From assembly GCA_036336795.1 (NCBI GenBank), contig JAYZFL010000028.1:1-18153 (forward strand): a stretch of 18,153 nt of DNA, written 5' to 3'. Source of the stretch: UBA822 sp036336795 (GTDB lineage: Bacteria > Gemmatimonadota > Gemmatimonadetes > Longimicrobiales > Gaopeijiaceae). Of the stretch, positions 6,912 to 15,300 are shown in pieces (the first letter of the stretch is position 1; each line of letters starts with the position of its first letter). The position numbers and the translations under genes were made by a program. Under the pieces are notes generated by a model that saw only the letters and a list, made by a program, of their open reading frames with translations, was not told the DNA's origin and made no database searches.

Positions 6912-7244
6912 CTAAGCGTCATCGTTATCGGGTCGCCAATCGGAAGTGTGGATGCTCTCGGAGCGGGGATTGTCCCATCGAAACTCGGAGTCGTGATTCA
7001 CAGGTGAGTCCAGAGAGCGCAGGTCGGGGCCGTACCTGCTGGGGCCCTCCCATCCGCAACTCGAACACCAGCGCCATTGGACCCAGGATGAGAACAGTCG
7101 GATAACCCTAGGAAGCCGGACGGAGCTGGTACGAGTGCCACACCACGGGCAACGGCACCCTTTCGGTAACGCCAGGTAAGCCACAGATGTCGTCACGACC
7201 AGAAACATTGCAAGGACGCATAAAACACCGATCAGCACGAACAC
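6912..7244 (-). CDS. Small membrane-anchored zinc-ribbon protein, function unknown
   Basis: A 110-residue protein: one N-terminal transmembrane helix (about 2-26, FVLIGVLCVLAMFLVV), then CRCPWCG and, 24 residues on, WCSSCGW. The two CxxC pairs (CPWC, CSSC) look like a zinc ribbon just inside or outside the membrane. The tail after residue 70 is polar and rich in Asp, Ser and Asn, probably unstructured. The start is uncertain: GTG at 7244 (only a weak AAGAGA upstream) or GTG at 7238. I do not recognise a named family. It is convergent with the amidohydrolase and divergent from the DHS-like gene. Confidence 0.6.
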   Translation of the reverse strand: MFVLIGVLCVLAMFLVVTTSVAYLALPKGCRCPWCGTRTSSVRLPRVIRLFSSWVQWRWCSSCGWEGPSRYGPDLRSLDSPVNHDSEFRWDNPRSESIHTSDWRPDNDDA

Positions 7245-7344
7245 AGTTAGTCTCTTACAGCCGGTTCACGTTGTTGAATCTAGGGTATCATTTACTCCGA
7301 ATCGTCGTCCAGGGAATCTTACGTCATGGAGAGGGCGCAACGCC

Positions 7345-8322
7345 ATGGATTACATCAAAGCATTCATGGAGAGAAATTATCGGCACTTTAATGCCCGAGA
7401 GACTCGGGAAGCCGCAGCCGCATACGATATCCATGTGACGGATGGTGGGAAGATGTTGTTGGCCATGGCCGGAGCGATGTCCACCGGTGAACTGGGCGTA
7501 AGTTTGGCTCGAATGATCCGTGAGCGGAAGATCCACGCAATTTCGTGCACGGGTGCTAACTTAGAGGAGGACGTCTTCAATTTATTGGCGCACGAAGAGT
7601 ACGAGGCCGTACCCGATTGGCGGTCATTGACAGCTGAGGAAGAGAAGGAGTTTCATCGCCGCGGGATGAATCGTGTGACCGATACTTGTATCCCTGCGGA
7701 TGTTATTCGCCATTTAGAAGCTCTCCTCTTAGAACGGTGGAGGAATGCCTGTGTTACTGGAGTAGGTAAATCACCTTGGGAATTCCTCACAGACATCCTG
7801 AAAAATCGAGAGCTCGAAGACCACTATCAGATCGATCCATCAGATTCATGGGTTTTGGCTGCGATGAACGCTGAGATTCCGGTCTATTCACCCGGGTGGG
7901 AAGACTCCACGATGGGAAACATCTTCACCGCGAACGTCATTTCAGGTGTCCTTCCTCATCACAGGTGCGTAAAGTCTGGCACTGAGCAGTTTCAGGATCT
8001 GATCGAGTGGTATCTCCGGAACGACGGACAGACGGATGGGTTACCTGCGCCAGGATTCTTCCAGATCGGCGGTGGAATCGCCGGCGACTTTGCCATCTGT
8101 GCCGCACCATGCATCATGCAGGATCTGAAGTGTGACACACCTCCTTGGGGGTATTTTGCACAAATCACGGATGCCACAGCATCGTTCGGGGGATATTCCG
8201 GTGCTGTGCCGAATGAGAAAATCACCTGGGGTAAACTCTCTAGAGATACCCCTAGATTCTCTATTCATTCGGACGCTTCGATTGTGGCGCCTTTGATTTT
8301 CTCCTACGTCTTGGGAGAATGA
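7345..8322 (+). CDS. Bacterial deoxyhypusine-synthase-like protein (probable polyamine aminobutyl transferase)
   Basis: A 325-residue member of the DHS family. The Schiff-base lysine that carries the aminobutyl group is kept as K297 in NEKITWGKL, the nucleotide-binding GGGI (242-245) is present, and the ending SDASIVAPLIFSYVL matches the eukaryotic SWGKI...ADASLVFPLL region. However, the KHHI that follows GGGVV in eukaryotic DHS is GDFAI here, so the Lys-His pair of the protein-modifying enzyme is gone. Bacteria lack eIF5A, and related bacterial proteins are linked to polyamine synthesis (for example aminobutyl transfer to putrescine or a similar amine). The product is therefore inferred to be a polyamine, not deoxyhypusine. 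ATG 7345 fits the family N-terminus. It stands alone, with 100 bases to its divergent neighbour and 149 to typA. Confidence 0.85.
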   Translation: MDYIKAFMERNYRHFNARETREAAAAYDIHVTDGGKMLLAMAGAMSTGELGVSLARMIRERKIHAISCTGANLEEDVFNLLAHEEYEAVPDWRSLTAEEEKEFHRRGMNRVTDTCIPADVIRHLEALLLERWRNACVTGVGKSPWEFLTDILKNRELEDHYQIDPSDSWVLAAMNAEIPVYSPGWEDSTMGNIFTANVISGVLPHHRCVKSGTEQFQDLIEWYLRNDGQTDGLPAPGFFQIGGGIAGDFAICAAPCIMQDLKCDTPPWGYFAQITDATASFGGYSGAVPNEKITWGKLSRDTPRFSIHSDASIVAPLIFSYVLGE

Positions 8323-8471
8323 ATAGCATTGGCGGATCGCGAGTTCCAAGTTCTCCGAGCAGATTCATCGACGGTTGCGTTAACTCTTGGGATTGGCGCC
8401 AGACCCCCGCATCCCCGATACAGACTCAGTGACCGCTGGCTCTTGTTGCGAGTCAACTTTTCCCGGTAGCC

Positions 8472-10301
8472 ATGCAGATCAGAAATATCGCCATCGTTGC
8501 CCACGTGGATCATGGCAAAACGACCCTTGTTGATCAGATGCTCCGCCAAACTGGCGTATTCCGAGCCAACGAAAGGGTCCGGGAGCGGGTACTTGATTCT
8601 AACCCTCTTGAGAGGGAGAGGGGGATCACGATTCTGTCAAAGAACACCTCTATTCGGTGGAAGGACACTAAGCTAAATATCGTCGATACGCCTGGTCATG
8701 CGGACTTCGGCGGCGAGGTGGAGCGAATCTTGCGGATGGTGGACGGGGTTTTACTCCTCGTCGATGCGGCGGAAGGCCCGATGCCCCAGACACGATTTGT
8801 TACTGAAAAAGCACTCGAACTCGGGCTTCAACCTGTGGTCCTGATCAACAAGGTTGATCGAACTGACGCCCGTGCGATTGAAGTCCACAACGAGGTCCTA
8901 GAGCTTTTCATGAGTCTTGATGCGTCAGACACACAACTCGACGCACCCTTTCTCTACTCGGTCGGCCGTGATGGGTGGGCGAATACCGATGTGCGCAGGT
9001 CCGGAGGGGATCTCGAGCCGTTGTTCGATACCATCGTCAAGCATATTCCAGCTCCGCTTGTCGACGAAGAGGGACCTCTTCAGATGCTTATCTCGACGTT
9101 GGACCACTCCAACTATATTGGCCGAATCGGTATTGGACGAGTTGAGCGCGGACGTATTCGAGTAGGCGACGCTGTTTCCCTGCTACCGGTGGGTGACCCT
9201 GGTACGGTGGGACCAGATGTGGGGACACCGGGCCGCGTGGCCCAAATTTTTGGTTTTGACGGCTTGCGGCGGGTTGAGATCGACGGGGCCAGTGCCGGGG
9301 ATATTATCGCTGTGGCGGGCGTGGATGGCGTGGAGATCGGAAAGACTATTACTGATGTTGAGGTGAAGGAGAGGCTTCGTGGCATTGCGGTGGAGGAACC
9401 CACTCTTTCGGTAGATTTTACAGTGAATGATTCGCCGTTTGCGGGCCGTTCTGGAAAATTTGTGACGAGTCGCCAGCTTCGTGAGCGGCTTATTAGGGAG
9501 ATGGAAAGCAACGTGGCTCTGCGGGTTGAGGATACTGGCGTCTCGGACACGTTCACCGTCTCGGGTCGAGGTGAGCTACATCTGTCAATCCTTATGGAAA
9601 CGATGCGCAGGGAGGGTTACGAGTTCCAGGTATCCCGACCTAGGGTTATTGAGAAGGAAGGGCCCGAGGGGCCATTGGAGCCCTTCGAGGAGGTGATTAT
9701 CGAAGTTCCGGAAGTTTTCATAGGTGTGGTCATGGAGAAGATGGGGCTTCGCCGGGCAGAGTTAGGTGAAATGAAGATGACCGATCGGGAACTGGTTCGG
9801 TTACGTTTCAGGGTCCCCGCTAGAGGATTGTTCGGGTACCGGTCGGAATTCCTGACAGATACCCGTGGTGAGGGCCTGCTACATCACAGGTTTCTTGAAT
9901 ATGGCCCGCATGCGGGTGCCTTGTCTGGCCGCAAGAAGGGTGTTTTGGTCTCTGATCGTGAAGGGTCGGCAGTAGGTTTTGCACTCTTCAACCTCCAGGA
10001 ACGCGCGACGATGTTTGTGCGTCCGGGCGATCAAGTCTACAGCGGGATGATTGTCGGGGAGCATGTCCGCTCAGGCGACCTCGACGTAAACGCCTGCAAA
10101 GGCAAGAAGTTGACGAACATGCGAACGACTGCCTCCGATGAAAACATCAAGCTGGAGTCACCACGGACGCTGACACTCGAACTCGCACTTGAGTTTATCG
10201 AGAACGACGAGTTGATTGAGATTACACCGGATGGTTTCCGTTTGCGGAAACGGCATCTAAACCCCATAGACCGCAGGAAAGCAGCACGGAAGAAGGTTTA
10301 A
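8472..10301 (+). CDS. typA: Translational GTPase TypA/BipA
   Basis: A full-length 609-residue ribosome-binding GTPase of the EF-G superfamily. G1 is AHVDHGKT (10-17), G2 RGITI (50-54), G3 DTPGH (72-76) and G4 NKVD (126-129). The G5 position reads YSVGRDGWA (162-170), where TypA normally has SAL. Domain II, the EF-G-like domains III and V (GRGELHLSILMETMRREG, GLFGYRSEFLTDTRGEG) and the TypA-specific C-terminal domain (DLDVNACKGKKLTNMRTTAS) follow in order. TypA assists 50S assembly and growth under cold or other stress. It heads the plus-strand run that continues to serA; the next gene starts 59 bases downstream. The upstream ribosome site is poor. Confidence 0.97.
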   Translation: MQIRNIAIVAHVDHGKTTLVDQMLRQTGVFRANERVRERVLDSNPLERERGITILSKNTSIRWKDTKLNIVDTPGHADFGGEVERILRMVDGVLLLVDAAEGPMPQTRFVTEKALELGLQPVVLINKVDRTDARAIEVHNEVLELFMSLDASDTQLDAPFLYSVGRDGWANTDVRRSGGDLEPLFDTIVKHIPAPLVDEEGPLQMLISTLDHSNYIGRIGIGRVERGRIRVGDAVSLLPVGDPGTVGPDVGTPGRVAQIFGFDGLRRVEIDGASAGDIIAVAGVDGVEIGKTITDVEVKERLRGIAVEEPTLSVDFTVNDSPFAGRSGKFVTSRQLRERLIREMESNVALRVEDTGVSDTFTVSGRGELHLSILMETMRREGYEFQVSRPRVIEKEGPEGPLEPFEEVIIEVPEVFIGVVMEKMGLRRAELGEMKMTDRELVRLRFRVPARGLFGYRSEFLTDTRGEGLLHHRFLEYGPHAGALSGRKKGVLVSDREGSAVGFALFNLQERATMFVRPGDQVYSGMIVGEHVRSGDLDVNACKGKKLTNMRTTASDENIKLESPRTLTLELALEFIENDELIEITPDGFRLRKRHLNPIDRRKAARKKV

Positions 10302-10360
10302 GTTGAAATTTCGACGAAGTGGTGCCTGTCGCTAAGGTAAATTTCCCGGAAGGTGGAGAG

Positions 10361-10879
10361 ATGAAGGAACGCTATTTGGCGGCGATGAACTTCAGTTCTT
10401 ATCTGGAGTCGGTTGAGGAGAATAGGGAGTTATGGCGGGGAATATATTACCGTGTGAGTATTGATCCTGAGCTCTTGGACGAAGCTCGGGGAGTCCGAGG
10501 CCCCTGGCATTTGCTTGCTCTGTCCGAAGATTGGTGTAGCGATGCGGTCAATCTGCTTCCAGTTGTTGCGAGACTTGCGGAGGAGGTTCCCAGTTTCAAT
10601 TTACGGGTTCTCTCCAGAGATGAAAATCCGGACCTTATGGACGCGCACCTGACCAACGGGCGCAGCCGGTCAATCCCGATTGTTTTACTGTTGGATGAGA
10701 ATTTCGTTGAACACGGGTGGTGGGGACCTCGTCCCAGGCCGATACAGGAGTGGTTCGTTCAAGAGGGGCAGGAGATACCCAGAGTGGAGCGCAGCAAGAC
10801 CATCCGGCGTTATTACGCCCAAGACAAAGGGAGGACAATGCTTCGAGAGCTCCTAGATCTGATGGAGATCGCCGCCTGA
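10361..10879 (+). CDS. Thioredoxin-fold protein with a single active-site cysteine
   Basis: A 172-residue protein with a helical N-terminal segment (about 1-45) and a thioredoxin fold. ALSEDWCSDAVNLLPVV (53-69) holds the active-site position, and SIPIVLLLDE (104-113) contains the cis-proline. Relatives have WCxDC or WCGDC there; here the second cysteine is alanine (CSDA), so it cannot cycle a CxxC disulfide. It may act as a monothiol, peroxiredoxin-like or chaperone-like protein; the substrate is unknown. ATG 10361 is chosen because GGAAGG and GGAG lie just upstream. An upstream GTG at 10319 has no ribosome site. It ends 6 bases before the deaminase gene, so the two are almost certainly cotranscribed. 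Confidence 0.8.
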   Translation: MKERYLAAMNFSSYLESVEENRELWRGIYYRVSIDPELLDEARGVRGPWHLLALSEDWCSDAVNLLPVVARLAEEVPSFNLRVLSRDENPDLMDAHLTNGRSRSIPIVLLLDENFVEHGWWGPRPRPIQEWFVQEGQEIPRVERSKTIRRYYAQDKGRTMLRELLDLMEIAA

Positions 10880-10885
10880 GAGCCT

Positions 10886-11395
10886 ATGCCTATCTTCCAT
10901 AAGGACCTCGTGCCCGAGAATACGCACTCACTGAATCTCGTTGAGGCAGAGGCGATCGAAGAAGCTGACGTCACGCGACCTCCTCTCTACGAGGTGTACA
11001 TGCGTATGGCTGAAGAATTGGCCAAGCGTAGCACTTGTGCCAGACTGCAGGTGGGGACAGTCATTACTGACCGACACCTCGAGAACGTGGTGGCGATCGG
11101 TTACAATGGAAATGCCCGGCAATTTCCGAATCAGTGTGACAGTCCAACACCCGGAAATTGTGGCTGCATCCACTCGGAGCAAAACGCTCTGGTTAAAGCC
11201 CCAGGCGGTCTGCGAGAGAAGGTCGCTTTCGTCACGGCAAGTCCTTGCGTGGCGTGTGCGAAACTGATGATTCAGGCACGAATCTCACACGTGTTCTACC
11301 GCGGGGTCTACCGAGACCCTGCCGGTCTGGATGTGCTCACGCAGGCTGGGGTGAAGCCTGTACACTACGTCCGATGGTCCGAAACGTGGCGGTGA
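10886..11395 (+). CDS. dCMP deaminase-family cytidine/deoxycytidylate deaminase (ComEB-like)
   Basis: A 169-residue zinc deaminase. The core begins at LYEVYMRMAEELAKRSTCAR, followed by QVGTVITD and AIGYNGNA. Zinc and catalytic residues are H96 and E98 in IHSEQNAL and C121 and C124 in SPCVACAK. The family motif is usually HAE; here alanine is serine. Cysteines 84, 92 and 94 (NQCDSPTPGNCGCIH) lie where dCMP deaminases often bind a second zinc. It should convert dCMP (or a related cytosine nucleotide) to dUMP for dTTP synthesis. An unusual N-terminal extension of about 28 residues precedes the core. It overlaps the next gene by 4 bases (GTGA). Confidence 0.85.
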   Translation: MPIFHKDLVPENTHSLNLVEAEAIEEADVTRPPLYEVYMRMAEELAKRSTCARLQVGTVITDRHLENVVAIGYNGNARQFPNQCDSPTPGNCGCIHSEQNALVKAPGGLREKVAFVTASPCVACAKLMIQARISHVFYRGVYRDPAGLDVLTQAGVKPVHYVRWSETWR

Positions 11396-12492
11396 CCGAA
11401 GACAATATTCTCTTTCGGCGGTTCTTCCTTCCCGGGCCCACCGCTGTACATCCGGAAGTTCTTGCTGCCCAGCATCGTGCCTTGATAGGTCACCGCGGTC
11501 CAGCGATAAAAGTGCTAATGGAGCAGCTGCAATTGGGTCTCAAGGATGTTTTTCGGACATCACGGCCAGTTTTGATATCAACGTCGTCAGCTACGGGTTT
11601 TATGGAGTCAGCTGTGCGCAACGGTGCACGGGCCAGAGTGCTGAGCTTGGTGAACGGGGCATTCAGTAAACGGTTTGCTGAAATCGCTATGGCCTGCGGG
11701 TTCGAGGTCGATTCAATTGAAGTCGAATGGGGACAGACCATCTCACCGGAGGCGGTCCGAAAGAGACTGTCGGCGGGGGGCGTGGACGCCGTTACAGTTG
11801 TCCACTCAGAGACATCGACCGGTGCCCTTAACCCGCTAGCGGAGATAGCTGGAGTGGTCCAAGAGTTCGAGGATGTTCTCCTGCTCGTAGATTCTGTAAG
11901 TGGAGTGGGAGCTGTCGAGGTTCGAACGGACGAATGGAAACTGGACTTCGTGCTGACGGGTTCCCAGAAGGCTTTAGCACTTCCCCCGGGCCTGGCATTC
12001 GCTGTGGCGTCTGACCGTATGATGGATCGGTCGAACAAAGCTTCTCGAAAGGGGGTTTATTTTGACCTTACCGCCTTCAGAAAGCACATCGATAACCTCC
12101 AAACTCCTAACACGCCAGCGATTTCCCTACTCTACGCGTTGGCTGAACAACTACGAAGAATCGATATGGAGGGTGTGGAGGCGCGCTGGGCGCGCCATCG
12201 TGCGATGGCGGATCGCTGTGCAGATTGGGTTAGGTTGATGGAGCACGAAAAGGGTTTGGCGTTAGCGGTTGTGGCGTCTGAAGGTGAGCGTTCTCCCACC
12301 GTGACATGCATTACACTCCCCGAGGGAATCAGTGGTCCGACGGTGGTCTCGGCAATGAGAAATCGAGGCTTCGTCATCGGCTATGGGTATGGGAAACTGA
12401 AGGAGAACACAATTCGAATTGGGCATATGGGTGATCATTCGGTGGCTGAGCTCAACGAACTCCTTCAGGAGCTGGAGGGTGTCCTGAAATGA
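11392..12492 (+). CDS. Class V aminotransferase, probable phosphoserine transaminase of the serine pathway
   Basis: A 366-residue fold-type I PLP enzyme of the serine-pyruvate/alanine-glyoxylate aminotransferase family: FFLPGPTAVHPEVL at the N-terminus, the PLP aspartate D167 in LLLVDSVSGVGA, Schiff-base lysine K193 in LTGSQKALALPPG, and the C-terminal arginine in ENTIRIGHMGD. The gene overlaps serA by 4 bases (ATGA). No SerC is seen, so it most likely transaminates 3-phosphohydroxypyruvate, as class V homologues paired with serA do in other bacteria and archaea. The start GTG at 11392 is chosen for its GTGA overlap with the deaminase stop; ATG 11374 in the same frame is an alternative. Neither has a clear ribosome site, which fits translational coupling. 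Confidence 0.88.
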   Translation: MTEDNILFRRFFLPGPTAVHPEVLAAQHRALIGHRGPAIKVLMEQLQLGLKDVFRTSRPVLISTSSATGFMESAVRNGARARVLSLVNGAFSKRFAEIAMACGFEVDSIEVEWGQTISPEAVRKRLSAGGVDAVTVVHSETSTGALNPLAEIAGVVQEFEDVLLLVDSVSGVGAVEVRTDEWKLDFVLTGSQKALALPPGLAFAVASDRMMDRSNKASRKGVYFDLTAFRKHIDNLQTPNTPAISLLYALAEQLRRIDMEGVEARWARHRAMADRCADWVRLMEHEKGLALAVVASEGERSPTVTCITLPEGISGPTVVSAMRNRGFVIGYGYGKLKENTIRIGHMGDHSVAELNELLQELEGVLK

Positions 12493-14093
12493 GCGAGAAG
12501 TTTGTGGTAGTGGTGGCCGACAAGATTTCTACAGTGGGGTTGAGCGCCCTCACCGAGGATGAACATTTCGAGGTCCTGACGAACAATGACTGGGGGCCGG
12601 ATGAGATACGTGAGGCGATGTCCAGAGCTCATGCTCTAATCGTTCGAAGCACAACTAAGGTGAATCGGGAAACCCTATTGGCGGCGCCCAATCTGCGAAT
12701 CGTGGGACGGGCCGGAGTTGGGGTCGACAACATCGACGTTGGTGTGCTTACGGAGCGTGGAATCCCGGTGATCAACGCGCCAGCGGGCAACACGGTGTCC
12801 GCTGCAGAACTGGTAATGGCTCTTCTCTTTGCGGTTGCCCGAAAGGTGGTCTGGGCGGACGCCTCAGTCCGTAACGGTGATTGGACCCGTTCCCGCTTCA
12901 AAGGGATGGAGATTCGCGGGAAGACACTGGGCATTATTGGTGCAGGCCGCATTGGCACCGAAGTCGCGCGACGAGCTCAGGCGTTCGGTATGCGGACGAT
13001 TGTCTATGACCCCTACCTCTCCGAGGAGAAAGCGGACGAGCTAGAGTTGAAGCGTCTTCCCTTACGAGATGTCCTCGCCCATGGAGACGTGGTTTCACTC
13101 CACGTACCACTAACTCCATCTACGGAAGGGATGATCGCCGCGTCGGAGCTGGCGAACATGAAGTCAACGGCGATACTGATAAATGCGGCCCGAGGTGGAA
13201 TAGTCGATGAGGCTGCTCTCGTCACGGCTCTCGAAACCGGAAAGATCGCGGGAGCGGCGCTGGACGTGTATTGCAGGGAGCCACTTCCGGGCGATAGTCC
13301 ACTGCGGGCTGCCCCGAACTTGGTCCTCACGCCCCATCTGGGGGCAGCGACCACCGAAGCTCAGAAGTTTGTGGCCGCCGAGATCGCTGAGGGGATCCGA
13401 GCGGCGTTGCTGGAAGGCGATCTTTCCCGAGCCCTCAACGCCCCGGTCATCGGTGGTGAGGATTTGGAGCACGTCAGACCACTGTTTTCTCTGGCTGGGA
13501 AGATCGGGCACGTATCCGGCGTTTTGGGGCGGGGTGGGATGCGACGAGTACATATTTCGGTCGCAGGCGTCGACGAGGAAATATTGCGCCCACTATCTGC
13601 GGCCGCTATGGCCGGGGTGCTCACCCCTGTTGTTGGTGGGCGAAACGTGAATTATGTGAATGCTCTTCACATCGCTGGCACCAGGGGCATTGAAGTCTCT
13701 ACAGCTCTGTTGCCGGAGCGAGTCGATTATCCGCAATACCTGGAACTCTCCCTCGAGACCGGAAGCCGGAAGGTTTCAATCGCCGGCGGGCTCCTAGGAG
13801 ATCAACTGCATCCGCGCATCGTGGAAATGGATGGCTACCAGATAAGCGTGAAGCCAGAAGGTTGCCTGATTGTGCTTCGTAACAAAGATGTGCCGGGCGT
13901 GATCGGAAAGGTTGGAACCCTGCTGGCAGCCCATGGTGTGAACATCGCCGAGTACAGGCAGGTGAGGAAAGCTGAAGGCGAGCCTGCACTTGCGGCAATC
14001 TCTGTGGACGAGAGCGTGGGTTACGGCCTGATCACGGAACTGAGCGCGGACGACGATATTATCGAGGCCCGCGCTATCCACTTCAGCGGATGA
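12489..14093 (+). CDS. serA: D-3-phosphoglycerate dehydrogenase
   Basis: A 534-residue enzyme that oxidises 3-phosphoglycerate to 3-phosphohydroxypyruvate with NAD, the first step of serine synthesis. The Rossmann motif is GAGRIG (151-156). Catalytic residues are R235 (NAARGG), E264 (CREPL) and H283 (TPHLGAAT). After about residue 310 come an allosteric-substrate-binding (ASB) domain and a C-terminal ACT domain starting near LIVLRNKDVPGVIGKVGT, which make the long form of SerA; ACT domains usually bind serine for feedback inhibition. GGAGG is present upstream and the ATG overlaps the aminotransferase stop (ATGA). It ends tail-to-tail with the dmpA-like gene, overlapping by 11 bases. Confidence 0.97.
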   Translation: MSEKFVVVVADKISTVGLSALTEDEHFEVLTNNDWGPDEIREAMSRAHALIVRSTTKVNRETLLAAPNLRIVGRAGVGVDNIDVGVLTERGIPVINAPAGNTVSAAELVMALLFAVARKVVWADASVRNGDWTRSRFKGMEIRGKTLGIIGAGRIGTEVARRAQAFGMRTIVYDPYLSEEKADELELKRLPLRDVLAHGDVVSLHVPLTPSTEGMIAASELANMKSTAILINAARGGIVDEAALVTALETGKIAGAALDVYCREPLPGDSPLRAAPNLVLTPHLGAATTEAQKFVAAEIAEGIRAALLEGDLSRALNAPVIGGEDLEHVRPLFSLAGKIGHVSGVLGRGGMRRVHISVAGVDEEILRPLSAAAMAGVLTPVVGGRNVNYVNALHIAGTRGIEVSTALLPERVDYPQYLELSLETGSRKVSIAGGLLGDQLHPRIVEMDGYQISVKPEGCLIVLRNKDVPGVIGKVGTLLAAHGVNIAEYRQVRKAEGEPALAAISVDESVGYGLITELSADDDIIEARAIHFSG

Positions 14094-15264
14094 CGTTGAA
14101 CTCCTCAAGTACACGAACCAATTCGGCTACCTCTATGGCATCTGCCGTCCTACCCATACCCGACACTGTCGTTGCTTTGAGTAGCGAATTGTAGATCGCT
14201 TCTTCGGTAGCTTCGACGGTGCCCTGAAAAAGCGCTGACATTCCACCGTTCGTCACCTCGGTTGACTCCGTCCACTCTTCTCCCAATTTGCGCCGCACTC
14301 CGGCTGCGGTCGAGAACGAGATAACGTAGTCTCCGCTGCCGTTTCCTGCGAAGGAGCCGGTGCGGGCAAGGCCCATGATAGCGCGCTTTGCTAGGCGCTC
14401 CAGCTTGAGTGGTGAGAGAGGCGCATCTGTGGCCACAACCATCATGATTGAGCCTTGCCCGTCATCGACGTCGGTTCGATCGAGAACACCGTGAGAGTCG
14501 GGGCGTTGCCCGCCCGACTCTATCTCTCGCTGGAAAGAGTAGCGGCCGAGTTCTTTACCGACCGGTGCACCTGCGATTGTGAGTATTCCACCGAAGTTCG
14601 ATTGGACAAGCACGCCAACTGTGAAACCTCCCAAGCTTTCCGGAAGAACTCGGCTGCTGGTCCCGATCCCTCCCTTCCAACCGAACGCCCGGGTTCCTCG
14701 GCCAGCACCTACAGAACCTTCGGCCACTGGGCCAGAACTAGCGGTGTCAAGGGCTTTCCGTACGTGGCTTTTCGTAATCGGACGGCTTCGGATGTCGTTG
14801 AGGCCTCCGTCGTTGGTTTCACCTACCACTGCATTCAGCGAGCCAACATTTCCCATGCCGTCTAGCTCAAGAGCCCACTCCACCATGGCGTCGGCAGCTT
14901 TCCAGACGCAGAGGGTGCACGTGAGTAGAATCGGGGTCTCGAGTTCACCGAGTTCACGGACTTGAGTTACTCCGAGTAGCTTGCCATAGCCGTTTCCGAC
15001 ATATATGGCTGCGGGGACACGCTCATGGTATATACTGCCACCGTGTGGAAGTATGGCGGTGACGCCCGTGTTGATTCGGTCTCCCTCTTGAACCGTTACC
15101 TGACCGACTAAAACTCCGTCGACATCCGTGATGGCGTTGAGTGAGCCAGGTGTGAATACGCCTACGTTCACGCCAAGGTCGCGTGCACGAGGACGGTTAT
15201 TGGCTTGACCTCCCGCGTCCTGAGCAAGTGCAAAAAAGATGAGGATTGGAAGAGCCCGTTTCAT
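14083..15264 (-). CDS. Secreted P1-family (S58, DmpA-like) aminopeptidase
   Basis: A 393-residue precursor with an N-terminal signal (MKRALPILIFFALAQ). It follows the DmpA/BapA fold: NAITDVDGVLVGQVTV, GNGYGKLLGVTQ, SLNAVVGETNDGGLND, FTVGVLVQSNFG. The family matures by self-cleavage before a nucleophilic serine; here that should be between G271 and S272 in DGQGSIMMVVATDAPL, giving two chains. These enzymes release N-terminal D- or L-residues, or beta-amino acids, from peptides; which applies here is not visible. ATG 15264 is supported by AAAGGA 6 bases upstream; a TTG 10 codons earlier lacks support. It is the last gene of the minus-strand group after ctaB (36-base gap). Confidence 0.92.
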   Translation of the reverse strand: MKRALPILIFFALAQDAGGQANNRPRARDLGVNVGVFTPGSLNAITDVDGVLVGQVTVQEGDRINTGVTAILPHGGSIYHERVPAAIYVGNGYGKLLGVTQVRELGELETPILLTCTLCVWKAADAMVEWALELDGMGNVGSLNAVVGETNDGGLNDIRSRPITKSHVRKALDTASSGPVAEGSVGAGRGTRAFGWKGGIGTSSRVLPESLGGFTVGVLVQSNFGGILTIAGAPVGKELGRYSFQREIESGGQRPDSHGVLDRTDVDDGQGSIMMVVATDAPLSPLKLERLAKRAIMGLARTGSFAGNGSGDYVISFSTAAGVRRKLGEEWTESTEVTNGGMSALFQGTVEATEEAIYNSLLKATTVSGMGRTADAIEVAELVRVLEEFNVIR

Positions 15265-15300
15265 GATAATCCTTTCAACGTTGGGTGCTGGCAAAAACTC

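Noticed and set aside
7265..7291. Possible promoter (TTCACG ... TATCAT) upstream of the DHS-like gene
   Set aside because: The spacer is only 15 bases and both boxes are poor; not enough to call.
8323..8471. 149-base gap between the DHS-like gene and typA, checked for RNA genes, terminators and promoters
   Set aside because: No tRNA, clear hairpin with T-run or good promoter was seen.
11245..11391. Upstream extension of the aminotransferase frame
   Set aside because: It lies inside the deaminase gene in another frame; the class V core begins after 11392.
11490..12038. 182-codon minus-strand frame within the aminotransferase gene
   Set aside because: Ser/Thr/Arg-rich shadow of a well-supported PLP enzyme; no ribosome site or recognisable motif.
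13207..13650. 147-codon plus-strand frame within serA
   Set aside because: Overlaps the catalytic and ASB regions of serA in another frame; composition is shadow-like.
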